Position numbers and translations under genes: made by a program. The notes beneath the pieces are model-generated. The model had not been told where the DNA came from, made no database searches, and was given only the letters and a program-made list of their open reading frames with translations. This document shows positions 1 to 10,921 of a stretch of 64,000 nucleotides of DNA, in pieces; the first letter of the stretch is position 1; each line of letters begins with the position of its first letter. The DNA lies in NCBI RefSeq assembly GCF_014189505.1, contig NZ_CP050301.1, forward strand, positions 503,501 through 567,500, written 5' to 3'. Origin of the DNA: Phyllobacterium sp. 628 (GTDB lineage Bacteria > Pseudomonadota > Alphaproteobacteria > Rhizobiales > Rhizobiaceae).

Positions 1-358
1 CCCATAGGGAACCGGTGATCAGCGCCAGTGCGGTAAAAGCCGCTCCGATCGGAGCGGCAGCCTTGGCTGAAACATCCGCCAACGGATGCCGCCAGACCAG
101 CGTGCCCAATGCCGACAGGCTCATGATCGTATAACACATCATCGACAGCCAGGCGAAAGGCACATGGATGAACATGATCTTGACGGTCGATCCCTGCTGA
201 TAGTCATCCGGCGCCTGAACAGTCATCCACAGACCGGCGAGCAGAACCAGCACCGTGACCACACCCAGCCACGGCAATACCGCCCCGGCAAAATTGAGAA
301 ATTTCGTGGGATTGGCCAGATCGACCCAGCGGCCGGTTCTTGAAACTGTTTCACTCAT
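1..358 (-). CDS. ccmC: Haem exporter protein CcmC (3' part beyond window)
   Basis: N-terminal 119 residues of CcmC, the inner-membrane protein that presents haem to the chaperone CcmE during cytochrome c maturation. The translation starts MSETVSRTGRWVDLANP and shows a first membrane helix (about 25-47), then the family's conserved HVPxAW stretch (IMFIHVPFAWLSMM, about 61-74), where a periplasmic haem-ligand histidine normally lies further along. The gene continues past base 1. ccmB and ccmA lie upstream on the same strand, so this is the usual ccmABC cluster. The 123 bp between ccmB and ccmC is longer than the usual overlap but shows no obvious signal. Confidence 0.93.
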   Translation of the reverse strand, partial: MSETVSRTGRWVDLANPTKFLNFAGAVLPWLGVVTVLVLLAGLWMTVQAPDDYQQGSTVKIMFIHVPFAWLSMMCYTIMSLSALGTLVWRHPLADVSAKAAAPIGAAFTALALITGSLW

Positions 359-481
359 GGCGTTCTCTTAGAACAACGGGTGTTTAAATGGAACCGGTCC
401 AGATGAAACACGGGCTCGTCCAACTTTCCATGCTTCTTTGCGCTATTCACTTTCGCATGATCCCGAGCAAGACCTGACATG

Positions 482-1147
482 TCAATCCGCAGATGATTTC
501 AATGCGGCGGCCGCGGCAAATGGCCCGATCACCGCAAAGAACAGGGTAATTGCAGTGAGAATAAGGAACGGCGCGATAAAAGGCGCCGGGTCCTCAACCG
601 CACCATAAGCCGCCGATACTCCGAAAATCAGCACCGGAATGGTCAGCGGCAGGATAATGACCGAGACCAGCAGGCCGCCGCGCGGCAGCGCCACGGCAAC
701 GGCCGCTCCGACCGCGCCGATCAAGGTGATCGCTGGCGTCCCTACCAGCAGGGTCAACGTCGTTGCGCCGATGGCAGCCGGTTCCATATTCATGAACAGG
801 CCGAGCAGTGGCGAGGCAATGACCAGCGGCAGCACACTGGTGGTCCAGTGCGCCAGACATTTGATGAGAACCGTCACCGCCAGCATATGCCGTTCGGACG
901 CCATGATCAGTATGTCGAGTGAACCATCATCCCGATCTGCCTGAAAAAGGCGATCGAGCCCGAGCAGCGTCGCCAGCAGCGCCCCGATCCACAGCATTGC
1001 CGCCCCAATGCGGGCAAGCAGTTTCAAATCCGGTCCCACACCAAAGGGAACAACCGCAATCACCGCCAGAAAAAACAGGATACCGACCAGCACCCCGCCT
1101 CCGGCGCGCAGCCCCAGCCTGATATCGCGGAGAAACAGCGCCAGCAT
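482..1147 (-). CDS. ccmB: Haem exporter protein CcmB
   Basis: Membrane subunit of the CcmAB haem-export ABC complex that drives release of holo-CcmE. The product has about six hydrophobic helices and the family N-terminus MLALFLRDIRLGLRAGGG. I chose the ATG at 1147 (222 residues, the usual family length) because GGGAG lies 10 bases upstream. A longer reading from the ATG at 1195 would add 16 residues, but that ATG is inside the terminal repeat of the adjacent palindromic element and is probably not the natural start. Cotranscribed with ccmA and ccmC unless the element interferes. Confidence 0.9.
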   Translation of the reverse strand: MLALFLRDIRLGLRAGGGVLVGILFFLAVIAVVPFGVGPDLKLLARIGAAMLWIGALLATLLGLDRLFQADRDDGSLDILIMASERHMLAVTVLIKCLAHWTTSVLPLVIASPLLGLFMNMEPAAIGATTLTLLVGTPAITLIGAVGAAVAVALPRGGLLVSVIILPLTIPVLIFGVSAAYGAVEDPAPFIAPFLILTAITLFFAVIGPFAAAAALKSSAD

Positions 1148-1188
1148 CAGGATTGCACTCCCGAGTTTCTTTGGCAGCACAAGCTGTT

Positions 1189-1364
1189 CCCCCATCCCGC
1201 TGCTGCGCAGCGACCCTCCTCACGTTGGGGGAGGGTAAGAAGCGGCAGCATCGAGACAGAAACTCGACCAGTGCATTTGCTGAAAGAGTCTCTGAACTCA
1301 AAGTTATATGCGCCACACCCTCCCCCGACGTGGGGCGAGTCGGACCGCAAGTCCGGGATGGGGG
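1189..1364. repeat. MITE-like palindromic element between ccmA and ccmB
   Basis: About 176 bp with terminal inverted repeats of about 48 bp. Each end, read inward, begins CCCCCATCCCG, passes through a short hairpin (GCTGC-TGC-GCAGC on the left, CGGACTTGCGGTCCG on the right) and ends in a second hairpin built on ACGT(T/C)GGGGGAGGGT. The two arms differ in sequence but each stays self-complementary, so changes are compensated. No transposase is present. This looks like the small non-autonomous palindromic elements common between genes in Hyphomicrobiales. No second copy was seen in the window. It separates two genes that normally touch. Confidence 0.75.
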
Positions 1365-1381
1365 GCAAATATCAGTTTCCA

Positions 1382-1987
1382 TCACTCTCCTCCCATCACG
1401 AGTTCCTGTGCACCATCCAGCCCAAGCGGTAAATGGGTAGCCGCAATCACAATCCCATCCTTCGCCAGATGTTCGCGCATCAATTCTGCAAACTGTTCTT
1501 CCGACGCCTTGTCCAAACCCGCCGTCGGCTCATCCAGCAGCCATACGGGCCGTTCACTGACGAGAAGCCGCGCAATGCTGGCGCGGCGCTTTTGACCTGT
1601 TGAGAGATAGCCGAAGGGAAGGTGACCGATATCGCCAAGCTGCACGCGTTCCAGTGCCTCAACGAGGGAATAATCGCCCGGTCCGTTGAACGATTGCCAG
1701 AACCGCAAATTCTCTTCAACACTCAGTACCGGCTTCATTCCATTGAGATGACCAAGGTAGTGACAGGCGGATGTCAGGCTGTCGAAACCCGAAGCAGAGT
1801 TTTCAAGCTTGATCCCACCATCCGCTTTTTCCAGCAGGCCGGCGATGATTCGCAGCAGCGTCGATTTCCCCGAGCCGTTCGGACCGGTAATGACAAGCGC
1901 CTCACCCGACGCAACGGCAAAGCTTAGCCCGGAAAACAATACCTCCCCACCCCGTGCTCCTGCCAGACTTTCGGCGACTAACCGCAT
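1382..1987 (-). CDS. ccmA: Haem exporter ATP-binding protein CcmA
   Basis: ATPase of the CcmAB complex. 201 residues from MRLVAESLAG. Walker A is GPNGSGKST (35-43), the signature is LSTGQKRRASIARL and Walker B is VWLLDEPTAGLD. The open frame extends 32 codons further upstream, but MRLV gives the normal family length and that extension (rich in Cys and Ser) is not expected. First gene of the ccmABC cluster, divergent from acnA. Confidence 0.95.
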   Translation of the reverse strand: MRLVAESLAGARGGEVLFSGLSFAVASGEALVITGPNGSGKSTLLRIIAGLLEKADGGIKLENSASGFDSLTSACHYLGHLNGMKPVLSVEENLRFWQSFNGPGDYSLVEALERVQLGDIGHLPFGYLSTGQKRRASIARLLVSERPVWLLDEPTAGLDKASEEQFAELMREHLAKDGIVIAATHLPLGLDGAQELVMGGE

Positions 1988-2288
1988 ATAATTCCCGCTC
2001 TTTAAGGGCCCCGGACAGGCACCCGAATTGATGCATGTGCATTTCGACGCAGCATGCAATTTTGACGAATGTCGGTCTGGCACAGATCGACGAAAATCTC
2101 TATATAGCAGTCAACCATGCCAGCGGTCGGTGTGGAAACCATTTTTGGCCGATCTCAAATACGGGCACCTTTTCGGACCTGTAGCGGGACGGACAGCGGA
2201 AATGACTGCACCCGCACCTTAGCGCGTCCTTGAAACGCGGCAAAGGCGTTCGTCCCGGGTGTAGGCTGTAGCATAAGGACGACGCAAC
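1988..2288. promoter_or_regulatory. Divergent ccmA / acnA promoter region
   Basis: A 301-bp gap that must hold promoters for both genes. CTATATAG at about 2099-2106 is a possible -10 for acnA. ATAAGGAC, about 8 bases before the acnA ATG, is its ribosome-binding site. The stretch TGATGCATGTGCAT (about 2029-2042) is partly palindromic. I could not identify an iron-responsive (Irr or RirA) box, which would have been of interest for both haem export and aconitase. Confidence 0.4.
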
Positions 2289-4976
<2,688 letters not shown>

Positions 4977-5004
4977 ATCGGGCGAAAACTAGCCAAAACA
5001 CAGG

Positions 5005-5030
5005 CCGCCGGGCAACCGGCGGTCTTTTTT
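5005..5030 (+). terminator. Intrinsic terminator of acnA
   Basis: Stem CCGCCGG / CCGGCGG with a GCAA tetraloop, followed by TCTTTTTT, 28 bases after the acnA stop. Confidence 0.92.
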
Positions 5031-5185
5031 GTGCACTTTTGGGTATATTTAGAGTGGATTTGCTGGCAAACCCCGACGAATTCACCTCAAAGTGACTTCC
5101 TCTTGATACAACCTGTCCCTATCAATTGTCTGGCAATCAATCTCATAGATAAATGTAAGAAAATTCGGGAAGAAAGCTCGTACCC

Positions 5186-5955
5186 TTGACCCTGCACACC
5201 TCGCTCAAAGCCATTCTGATCGCCAGCCCGCTCCTTGCGGCAGCGGCGTTCGCATGGCCGGTCTGTGCAGAGAGTATCGGCAAAAAACCGGATGGTGTGG
5301 TCGAGCTTTATACGTCGCAGGGCTGCGGCTCCTGTCCGCCCGCCGATGCCGTGCTCAAGCAACTCGTCAGCGAAGGCAAAGTCGTCGCCCTCGCCTTTCA
5401 TGTCGATTACTGGGATTATCGCGGCTGGGTCGACAATCTGGCCCTCCCGGAAAACACCGCACGCCAGAATGCCTACCGTAAGGCGCTGGGCCTGACCGGC
5501 GTTTATACGCCGCAAGCCATTCTCAATGGCCGTGAACATATGAATGGACAGGATGGCACCCGAATCCGCCGGCGAATCGATGAGATGCGTAACGGTGATT
5601 CTGGTCTTACCGTGCCGGTTTCCATTGAAAAAATGCCGCGGAACGCCTCGTTATCAATATCGGCGAAGGCACCGCAGCAAAAAATCCGGTTCGTGTTGTG
5701 CTTGCCTATTTCAACAAGGAAACCATTGTTTCGATCCCTGATGGTGAGAACGGCGGACGCAACGTCAGTTATGCCAACAGCGTACGCGCCATGGAAACCG
5801 TTGGTATGTGGGATGGCAAGGCGCAGAAGATCGAGATACCGCTGACCGAGATCGCCAGCAAGAAAGCGTCAGGCTGTGCGGTGCTGTTGCAGGAGATGCT
5901 CGGCGATGGTCAACCAGGCCCGATCATCGGCGCCTCGATCATGACAAAGCCCTGA
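5186..5955 (+). pseudogene. DUF1223 secreted protein, interrupted by a -1 frameshift
   Basis: Secreted protein with a thioredoxin-like N-terminal part. A signal peptide (about residues 1-27, ending at VCA-ES) precedes the family's VELYTSQGCGSCPPAD motif. The match is good to about base 5627. Reading then continues into unrelated sequence, while the family C-terminus (LAYFNKETIVSIPDG ... GASIMTKP) continues in the -1 frame to the stop at 5955. The break lies at a run of six A (5628-5633); one more A restores a continuous reading IEKNAAERLVINIGEG. Start is a TTG at 5186 with GGAAG upstream. It may be a sequencing error in a homopolymer, a recent mutation, or slippage. Confidence 0.75.
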
Positions 5956-5975
5956 TTTTAAAAAGTTTTCCCTGG

Positions 5976-6005
5976 AAACAAAAACAGGCTGGTAGAACCA
6001 GCCTG
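5976..6005 (-). terminator. Intrinsic terminator reading leftward (end of candidate sRNA)
   Basis: Perfect 9-bp stem CAGGCTGGT / ACCAGCCTG with a 3-base loop, followed on the minus strand by TTTTTGTTT. On the plus strand the stem is followed by AAGTCTTG, so it is oriented leftward and does not serve the DUF1223 gene. Confidence 0.85.
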
Positions 6006-6135
6006 AAGTCTTGGGGCTTGTTGCCTTGGGAGACTGAATGGTTCGGCCAGAACAACCCGTTTGGGCGGGGGGCTTGGGGTATCGGGCCGCTCAAGGCCGA
6101 ACCGTCTCAGACAACACGGGGATGTTCGGTCTGGA
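5976..6135 (-). ncRNA. Candidate small RNA, minus strand
   Basis: No protein gene fits this gap. On the minus strand a textbook terminator (5976-6005) has no gene upstream of it except this segment. Before it lies a long hairpin: GAGAC (pairing 6104-6108 with 6030-6034) then GGTTCGGCC (pairing 6095-6103 with 6040-6048). Its inner part is C-rich (ACCCCAAGCCCCCCGCC), the kind of loop that can pair with Shine-Dalgarno sequences. The 5' end is not defined. A weak promoter-like TTGCCA is seen near 6190. I do not recognise a named family. Confidence 0.5.
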
Positions 6136-6349
6136 ATCAGGCGGCAATGCGTACGCAAAATGGCGAAAATGTGACCCTCTATCACCAATGGCAACAGCGC
6201 GTATTGCTTCGTGAAAATATCTCATAGACGATAATTTCATGTTCAGTTCACGGTGCTTTTGCCACATACAGACTTGTAAATATAGGCGGAACAGGTCACC
6301 CTTCTGTCATCCAGTTGTCATACGGCAAATCTTGAAGGCGGATTGATTG

Positions 6350-6721
6350 ATGGACAGCAATGCAGGTGGCGACGAATCGCAACAGCAGGCAAAACTCATT
6401 TCACTCTCCAGCGCACGTGATCTACCCGTTACATTCAACCGGCGGGAACTTGATCAAATTCTCAGAATATATGGCTTCATGGTTTCTTCAGGCGAATGGC
6501 GCGACTATGCCATTGATCATCTGATGGACCGCGCGGTGTTTTCCGTGTTCCGCCGGGCCAGCGAAGTGCCGATGTTCCGAATCGAGAAAAATCCGAAACT
6601 CGCCCGCAAACAGGGCGCTTACAGCGTCATCGCTGCCAGCGGTCTTATTCTCAAGCGCGGCATGGAACTCGACCGTGTTCTCAAAGTCTTCGACAAGACC
6701 TTGCGGCTGGTCAAAAGCTAA
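6350..6721 (+). CDS. DUF2794 family protein
   Basis: Small soluble protein of 123 residues belonging to the alphaproteobacterial DUF2794 family; function unknown. Typical conserved stretches are FNRRELDQILRIYGFMVSSGEWRDYAIDHL and, near the end, KQGAYSVIAASGLILKRG, with the family's high content of basic residues. The ATG at 6350 has AAGGCGG 9 bases upstream; a TTG one codon earlier is also possible. Its stop overlaps the stop of the convergent acetyltransferase gene (shared CTAA). Confidence 0.88.
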   Translation: MDSNAGGDESQQQAKLISLSSARDLPVTFNRRELDQILRIYGFMVSSGEWRDYAIDHLMDRAVFSVFRRASEVPMFRIEKNPKLARKQGAYSVIAASGLILKRGMELDRVLKVFDKTLRLVKS

Positions 6722-7266
6722 TCTTTCAGCGGCGCTTTCTCCGGCAAGGTCGCCGTACCACCGTTCATATCGAGTTGCATCAGCACCGTGTCCAGCCAGC
6801 GGCCATGCTTGAAACCTGACCCCCGGATCGTTCCGCAATGGGTAAAGCCGCAACGCGTATGCAGTTTAACGGATGCAGAATTATCGTGCCCGTCGCCGAT
6901 AACAGCAATGAACTGGCGAAAGCCGAGCGCTGTGCAATCGGTAATCAATTGTTGCAGCAGCGCCTTGCCGACGCCCTTCCCCTTGGCCTCCGGGGCAATG
7001 TAGATCGAATCCTCGACGCTCCACCAATAAGCCGGGCGGGTACGGAAATGGCTGGCATAGGCATAGCCGATCACCACCCCATCAATCTCAGCCACACTGT
7101 AGGGAAAGCCATCGCTGGTTATTGTATGGAACCGTCTGGTCATCTCAGGCAGATCGGGTGGCTCGATCTCATAGGTCGCCGTGCCGTGCAAAACCGCATC
7201 GCGATAGATGGCCGCAATGGCAGGAAGGTCAGCGGGTTGCGCCGGACGGATATGGATGCTGGTCAT
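6718..7266 (-). CDS. GNAT N-acetyltransferase, phosphinothricin acetyltransferase-like
   Basis: 182-residue acetyl-CoA-dependent acetyltransferase of the PAT/bar branch. It shows the N-terminal IRPAQPADLPAIAAIYRDAV and TATYEIEPPD motifs, the acetyl-CoA loop APEAKGKGVGKALL (family Q/RxxGxG/A) and the C-terminal GFTHCGTIRGSGFKHGRWLDTV seen in these enzymes. The natural substrate is unknown; homologues act on amino-acid analogues such as phosphinothricin or methionine sulfoximine. Convergent with the DUF2794 gene. Confidence 0.88.
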   Translation of the reverse strand: MTSIHIRPAQPADLPAIAAIYRDAVLHGTATYEIEPPDLPEMTRRFHTITSDGFPYSVAEIDGVVIGYAYASHFRTRPAYWWSVEDSIYIAPEAKGKGVGKALLQQLITDCTALGFRQFIAVIGDGHDNSASVKLHTRCGFTHCGTIRGSGFKHGRWLDTVLMQLDMNGGTATLPEKAPLKD

Positions 7267-7336
7267 GGTTCACTGTCAGCCTGATGAACATTTCAGAGCA
7301 CGCACTAAGCGTTTGTCAGCCGCAACGCAATTGCCA

Positions 7337-7364
7337 AACAAAAAGGGCAGCGTTTCCGCTGCCC
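7337..7364 (-). terminator. Terminator of the BI-1/YbhL gene
   Basis: GGGCAGCG / CGCTGCCC stem with a 4-base loop; on the minus strand it is followed by TTTTTGTTTG. A T-run after CGTG on the other side could give weak function in the opposite direction. Confidence 0.85.
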
Positions 7365-7388
7365 TCGTGTTTTTTCAAGTACCTGCGA

Positions 7389-8165
7389 TCAGTTGCGGTT
7401 GCCAAGGAACTGCAGCAGGAACATGAACATGTTGATGAAGTCGAGGTAGAGACGCAGCGCACCCATGATTGCCTTGCGGCCATAGGAGTCCGAATCGTCG
7501 CCTTCGTAGTACATTTCCTTGATCTGCTGCGTGTCATAGGCAGTCAGGCCGGCAAAGACCAGAACACCGATGGCAGAGATTGCGAACTGCAAGGCGCTCG
7601 ACTGCAGGAAGATATTGACCAGACCGGCAAGAAGAATACCGATCAGACCCATGAACAGGAACGAACCCATTCCGGAGAGGTCACGCTTCGTCGTGTAGCC
7701 ATAGAGCGACAGCGCGCCAAAAGACGCAGCGGTGATAAAGAACGTCTGCACAATGCTGCCTGATGTGAACACCAGGAACACGGACGAGAGCGACGCGCCA
7801 ACAAGGGCAGCGTAGACCCAGAATGTGGCCTGGGCGGCTGAGACCGACATGCTATTGATGCGGAAACTCAGGAAGAACACTGCGGCAAGCGGTGCGAGCA
7901 TAACCACCCACTTTAGCGGCGATGTATAGAGAACAACACCGAAGCTGGTCAGCATCTTGCCATTGGACATTTGATACGCTGCCAGAGAAGGATCGTTGGT
8001 GGTTGCAAGATAAACGATTGCAAGCGCGGCAAGACCGGTCACTGCGAGACCGATCCCCATCAGATTGTAGACCTTGAGCATGTAACTGCGCAGACCCTGA
8101 TCGATCCCCGCGTCCACACGCACTCCGGCCGATGTACGGGCCTGGATGTTGCGATAGTCAGCCAT
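7389..8165 (-). CDS. Bax inhibitor-1/YccA family membrane protein (YbhL-like)
   Basis: 258-residue inner-membrane protein with seven predicted helices, of the BI-1 (TMBIM) family, members of which act as pH-sensitive ion leak channels or modulate membrane proteolysis. The end shows the family motif LTAYDTQQIKEMYY and, in the last helix, GALRLYLDFINMFMFLLQFLGNRN. The start MADYRNIQARTS at 8165 follows GAGGAAAATC; a longer frame to 8237 runs through the structured leader and is rejected. Its own promoter and leader RNA lie upstream. Confidence 0.93.
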   Translation of the reverse strand: MADYRNIQARTSAGVRVDAGIDQGLRSYMLKVYNLMGIGLAVTGLAALAIVYLATTNDPSLAAYQMSNGKMLTSFGVVLYTSPLKWVVMLAPLAAVFFLSFRINSMSVSAAQATFWVYAALVGASLSSVFLVFTSGSIVQTFFITAASFGALSLYGYTTKRDLSGMGSFLFMGLIGILLAGLVNIFLQSSALQFAISAIGVLVFAGLTAYDTQQIKEMYYEGDDSDSYGRKAIMGALRLYLDFINMFMFLLQFLGNRN

Positions 8166-8169
8166 GATT

Positions 8170-8243
8170 TTCCTCACTGCTTCGTCCCGTCGGGTGTCGG
8201 GGGTTATTCCCAGGCGCCGCTGGCGGGACCCCAGCATGCCTTA
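8170..8243 (-). ncRNA. Probable ybhL leader RNA (5' UTR of the BI-1 gene)
   Basis: The 5' UTR of the BI-1/YbhL gene folds into a hairpin closed by GGGGT / ACCCC (8228-8232 with 8200-8204) enclosing CCAG-CGGCGC-CTGG, followed by a small hairpin CCCGACACCCGACGGG (8186-8201). Position and gene match the ybhL leader, a conserved structured element known upstream of ybhL genes in Rhizobiales. The family assignment is from context and memory, not a covariance search. Confidence 0.6.
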
Positions 8244-8249
8244 GGTTGA

Positions 8250-8278
8250 ATTATGGGGATTCTAGGTGGCAATAACAA
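8250..8278 (-). promoter_or_regulatory. Promoter of the BI-1/YbhL gene
   Basis: On the minus strand TTGTTA (8273-8278) and CATAAT (8250-8255) are separated by 17 bases; transcription would start near 8243, just ahead of the structured leader. Confidence 0.6.
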
Positions 8279-8300
8279 GGCCATATCAACCCGAGATTGA

Positions 8301-8331
8301 GTGTTTTGGCGCTCCAACGGCACCAAAACAC
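8301..8331. other. Stem-loop between ybbP and the ybhL promoter
   Basis: Perfect 9-bp stem GTGTTTTGG / CCAAAACAC, 13-base loop, 26 bases past the ybbP stop. There is no U-tract on the minus strand, so it may be an mRNA 3'-end structure rather than a strict terminator. Confidence 0.4.
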
Positions 8332-8356
8332 GCTGTATTACGCTTTTTTAACGATT

Positions 8357-10921
8357 TCAGAGGTTTCGCAGGATCGGCGCAGCCTTTTGGCCAAGTACGC
8401 GCCATGTACCGGCAAGACCAAAACCGACCGTCAGCACCAATGCCAGAACGAGCGTTGAAACGGCCACTTCGGGCTGGAACGAAGCGGGTAGCGACATGAC
8501 CCGCACCACGACATACCAGGCAGCCAAACCGCCCGCCAGCAGGGCGAAAACCGCCGTGGCAAAGCCAAGGATCATATATTCGTAGGTAAAGGCCTTGATA
8601 AGGGTGCGCCGGGTCGCGCCAAGTGTCTTCAACACCACCGCGTCATGCACGCGGGCTCGGTTACCGGCCGCAAGTGCGCCGCCCAGCACAAGGATGGAGG
8701 CGATCAGCGCCACGGATGCAGCAGCGCGGATCGCCACCGCAAGCTGGCCAACCAGCTCATTGGCAATGGTGATGGCGTCCTTCACGCGCACGGAAGTCAC
8801 CGCCGGAAAGGCGCGGGTGACATCGCGCATGACGGTTGCTTCTTCCTGCGTGGTAGCCGCCGGATCAGTCAGGGTGGCGAGCCAAGCATGCGGCGCACCG
8901 GCAAATGCGTTGGGCGAGAACACCATGACAAAATTGATCGACAGGGATTCCCATTGCACCTGACGGAAATTGGCAATGCGTGCTGTCACATTGCGGCCGA
9001 GCGCATTGACGGTGACTGTATCGCCCAGCTTCAAATTGAGGTTACGCGCCTCTTCCGCAGAAAACGACACCAGCGGCTCACCCGTATAATCCTGCGGCCA
9101 CCATGTGCCTGTGGTGAGCGTGGAATTCTCCGGCAGGGTCTTTGCATAAGTAATACCGCGATCACCGCGCAATACCCATGCGCCTTCCGGCGGAATGGTA
9201 AGCTTGCCCACATCGGTGCCATTGAACGCGATGATACGTCCGCGCAGCATCGGTGCGCTGACGATCTTGCCCTGCGGCGCAGCCTTTTGCAGAAGCCCTG
9301 TAAACTGGTCGACCTGTGTACTCTGGATATCGACGAAGAAGAAATTCGGCGCGCGCTCCGGCAAATTACCCGCGAGCTGCTGCCGCAGACTGCCGTCGAT
9401 CAGTGCCAGTGTGACCAGCAGCGTCAGACCAAGCCCAAGCGACAGCACAACGGAAGGCGTCAAAGCACCCGGCCGGTGTATATTGCCGATTGCCAGCCGC
9501 AGCGCCGTCGAGCGCACGCGCGGCGCACGCCGGGCAAGCCATTGGACCAGCGCCGACACGGCCCGCAGCACAAGGAATGAAAAAGCCACGGCGCCGATGA
9601 AGGTGATGGCAATGCGCCGGTCATAGGCGAAGAACACAGCCAGCACGCAGAGGATGGCGACAAAGCCGGCGGCAAAAGCAATGTAAACGGGTTTAGGCCA
9701 GCCGCGCTGGTCAAAACCCTGTTCGCGAAACAGCGCTGTCGCGGGAATATCGCGAGCCCGGCCAAGCGGCAGGATAGCAAATGCCAGCGTTGTCAGGAGC
9801 CCGAACAAAGCGGCCCATGCCAGCGCCCCCGGATAGAAACCGCCCTTGGCTGCTATCGGCAGCACGCTCTGCAAGGCATAGCCCGCCACGTAGGGGATGA
9901 TTGCCGCAAGAATGAGCCCCGCCACAATGCCGATCAGGGCAATCAGCACGATCTGGATCAGATAGACCGCGATAACGAACCAGCCGGGTGCGCCCAGCGA
10001 TTTGAAGGTCGCAATGACGCCGCGCTTGCCATCGAGATAGGCCCGTACGGCATTGGCAACCCCGACACCGCCGACGATCAGGGCCGTCAGTCCCACCAGC
10101 GTCAGGAACTGCGAGAACCGCTCGATATTGGCGCTCAGAGACGGCGCGGCATTGGTGCGGCTGCGGATGGTCCAGCCTGCCTGCGGAAACTTCTCCTGCG
10201 CCTCATTGCGAATGCCAGTGATATCCGCTTCGCTGGCACCTGCGGGAAGGGCAATCTTATAACTGTGTTCGACCAGACTACCCGGCTGTACCAGCCCGGC
10301 GGCTCGCAATCCTTCCAGCGACACCAGGAAACGCGGCGCAAACCCGAAACCATCCGACAGCGCATCCGGTTCATTGTTAATCACGGCCCGCAATTCGAAT
10401 GTTGCCGACCCGAGCAAAACCCGGTCACCCAGTTTGAGATTGAGACGATCAAGGAATATCTGCGCAACGGCAGCGCCAAACGCCCCGTCTTTCTCAGCAA
10501 ACAGCACATCACGTCCCAAAGCCGGAGCTGTATCAAGCGCTCCATAAAGCGGATAGGCAGCATCGATAGCCTTCACTTCCACAAGAGACTGGTCGGAGCC
10601 ATCCGGCAGCCGTGCCATGGAGCGCATATTGGCGCTGACCGCGACACGGCCTTTGCTTTCGACAAAGGCCCGCTCGTCCGGATTGACTTCCCGCTGGTTG
10701 AGCTGGAAACGTATGTCGCCGCCAAGAATGCTTTGACCCTGGGTGGAAATCCCTGATGTAACGGAATTGGCGACCGAATTGACGCCGCCGATCGCGGCTA
10801 CGCCCAGCGCAATACAGGCAAGGAAAATATAGAACCCGGAAAGGCCGTTGCGCATTTCACGCAGGGCAAAACGCAGCGCAAGTTTCAGCGTAGACGATGC
10901 AGCGGAATTGGTCGCACTCAT
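8357..10921 (-). CDS. ABC transporter permease, YbbP/FtsX type
   Basis: Large inner-membrane permease (854 residues) with two FtsX-type repeats: a membrane helix near residue 30, a long periplasmic domain (about 50-270), three helices with GVGVANAVRAYLDGKR (about 285-390), another set near 425-475, a second periplasmic domain and three C-terminal helices. This architecture is that of E. coli YbbP, the partner of the YbbA ATPase. Its start overlaps the ybbA stop by 4 bases (ATGA), so they are translationally coupled. Such MacB/LolCDE-type machines move or release envelope substrates mechanically; the substrate here is unknown. Neighbouring divergent tesA is the classical partner locus. Confidence 0.9.
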   Translation of the reverse strand: MSATNSAASSTLKLALRFALREMRNGLSGFYIFLACIALGVAAIGGVNSVANSVTSGISTQGQSILGGDIRFQLNQREVNPDERAFVESKGRVAVSANMRSMARLPDGSDQSLVEVKAIDAAYPLYGALDTAPALGRDVLFAEKDGAFGAAVAQIFLDRLNLKLGDRVLLGSATFELRAVINNEPDALSDGFGFAPRFLVSLEGLRAAGLVQPGSLVEHSYKIALPAGASEADITGIRNEAQEKFPQAGWTIRSRTNAAPSLSANIERFSQFLTLVGLTALIVGGVGVANAVRAYLDGKRGVIATFKSLGAPGWFVIAVYLIQIVLIALIGIVAGLILAAIIPYVAGYALQSVLPIAAKGGFYPGALAWAALFGLLTTLAFAILPLGRARDIPATALFREQGFDQRGWPKPVYIAFAAGFVAILCVLAVFFAYDRRIAITFIGAVAFSFLVLRAVSALVQWLARRAPRVRSTALRLAIGNIHRPGALTPSVVLSLGLGLTLLVTLALIDGSLRQQLAGNLPERAPNFFFVDIQSTQVDQFTGLLQKAAPQGKIVSAPMLRGRIIAFNGTDVGKLTIPPEGAWVLRGDRGITYAKTLPENSTLTTGTWWPQDYTGEPLVSFSAEEARNLNLKLGDTVTVNALGRNVTARIANFRQVQWESLSINFVMVFSPNAFAGAPHAWLATLTDPAATTQEEATVMRDVTRAFPAVTSVRVKDAITIANELVGQLAVAIRAAASVALIASILVLGGALAAGNRARVHDAVVLKTLGATRRTLIKAFTYEYMILGFATAVFALLAGGLAAWYVVVRVMSLPASFQPEVAVSTLVLALVLTVGFGLAGTWRVLGQKAAPILRNL

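Noticed and set aside
5958..6194. A 78-codon minus-strand open frame over the candidate sRNA
   Set aside because: No ribosome-binding site, Pro/Arg-rich composition, and it contains the hairpins and terminator.
8166..8237. Upstream extension of the BI-1 gene
   Set aside because: Runs through the structured leader; family N-terminus begins MADYRNIQ.
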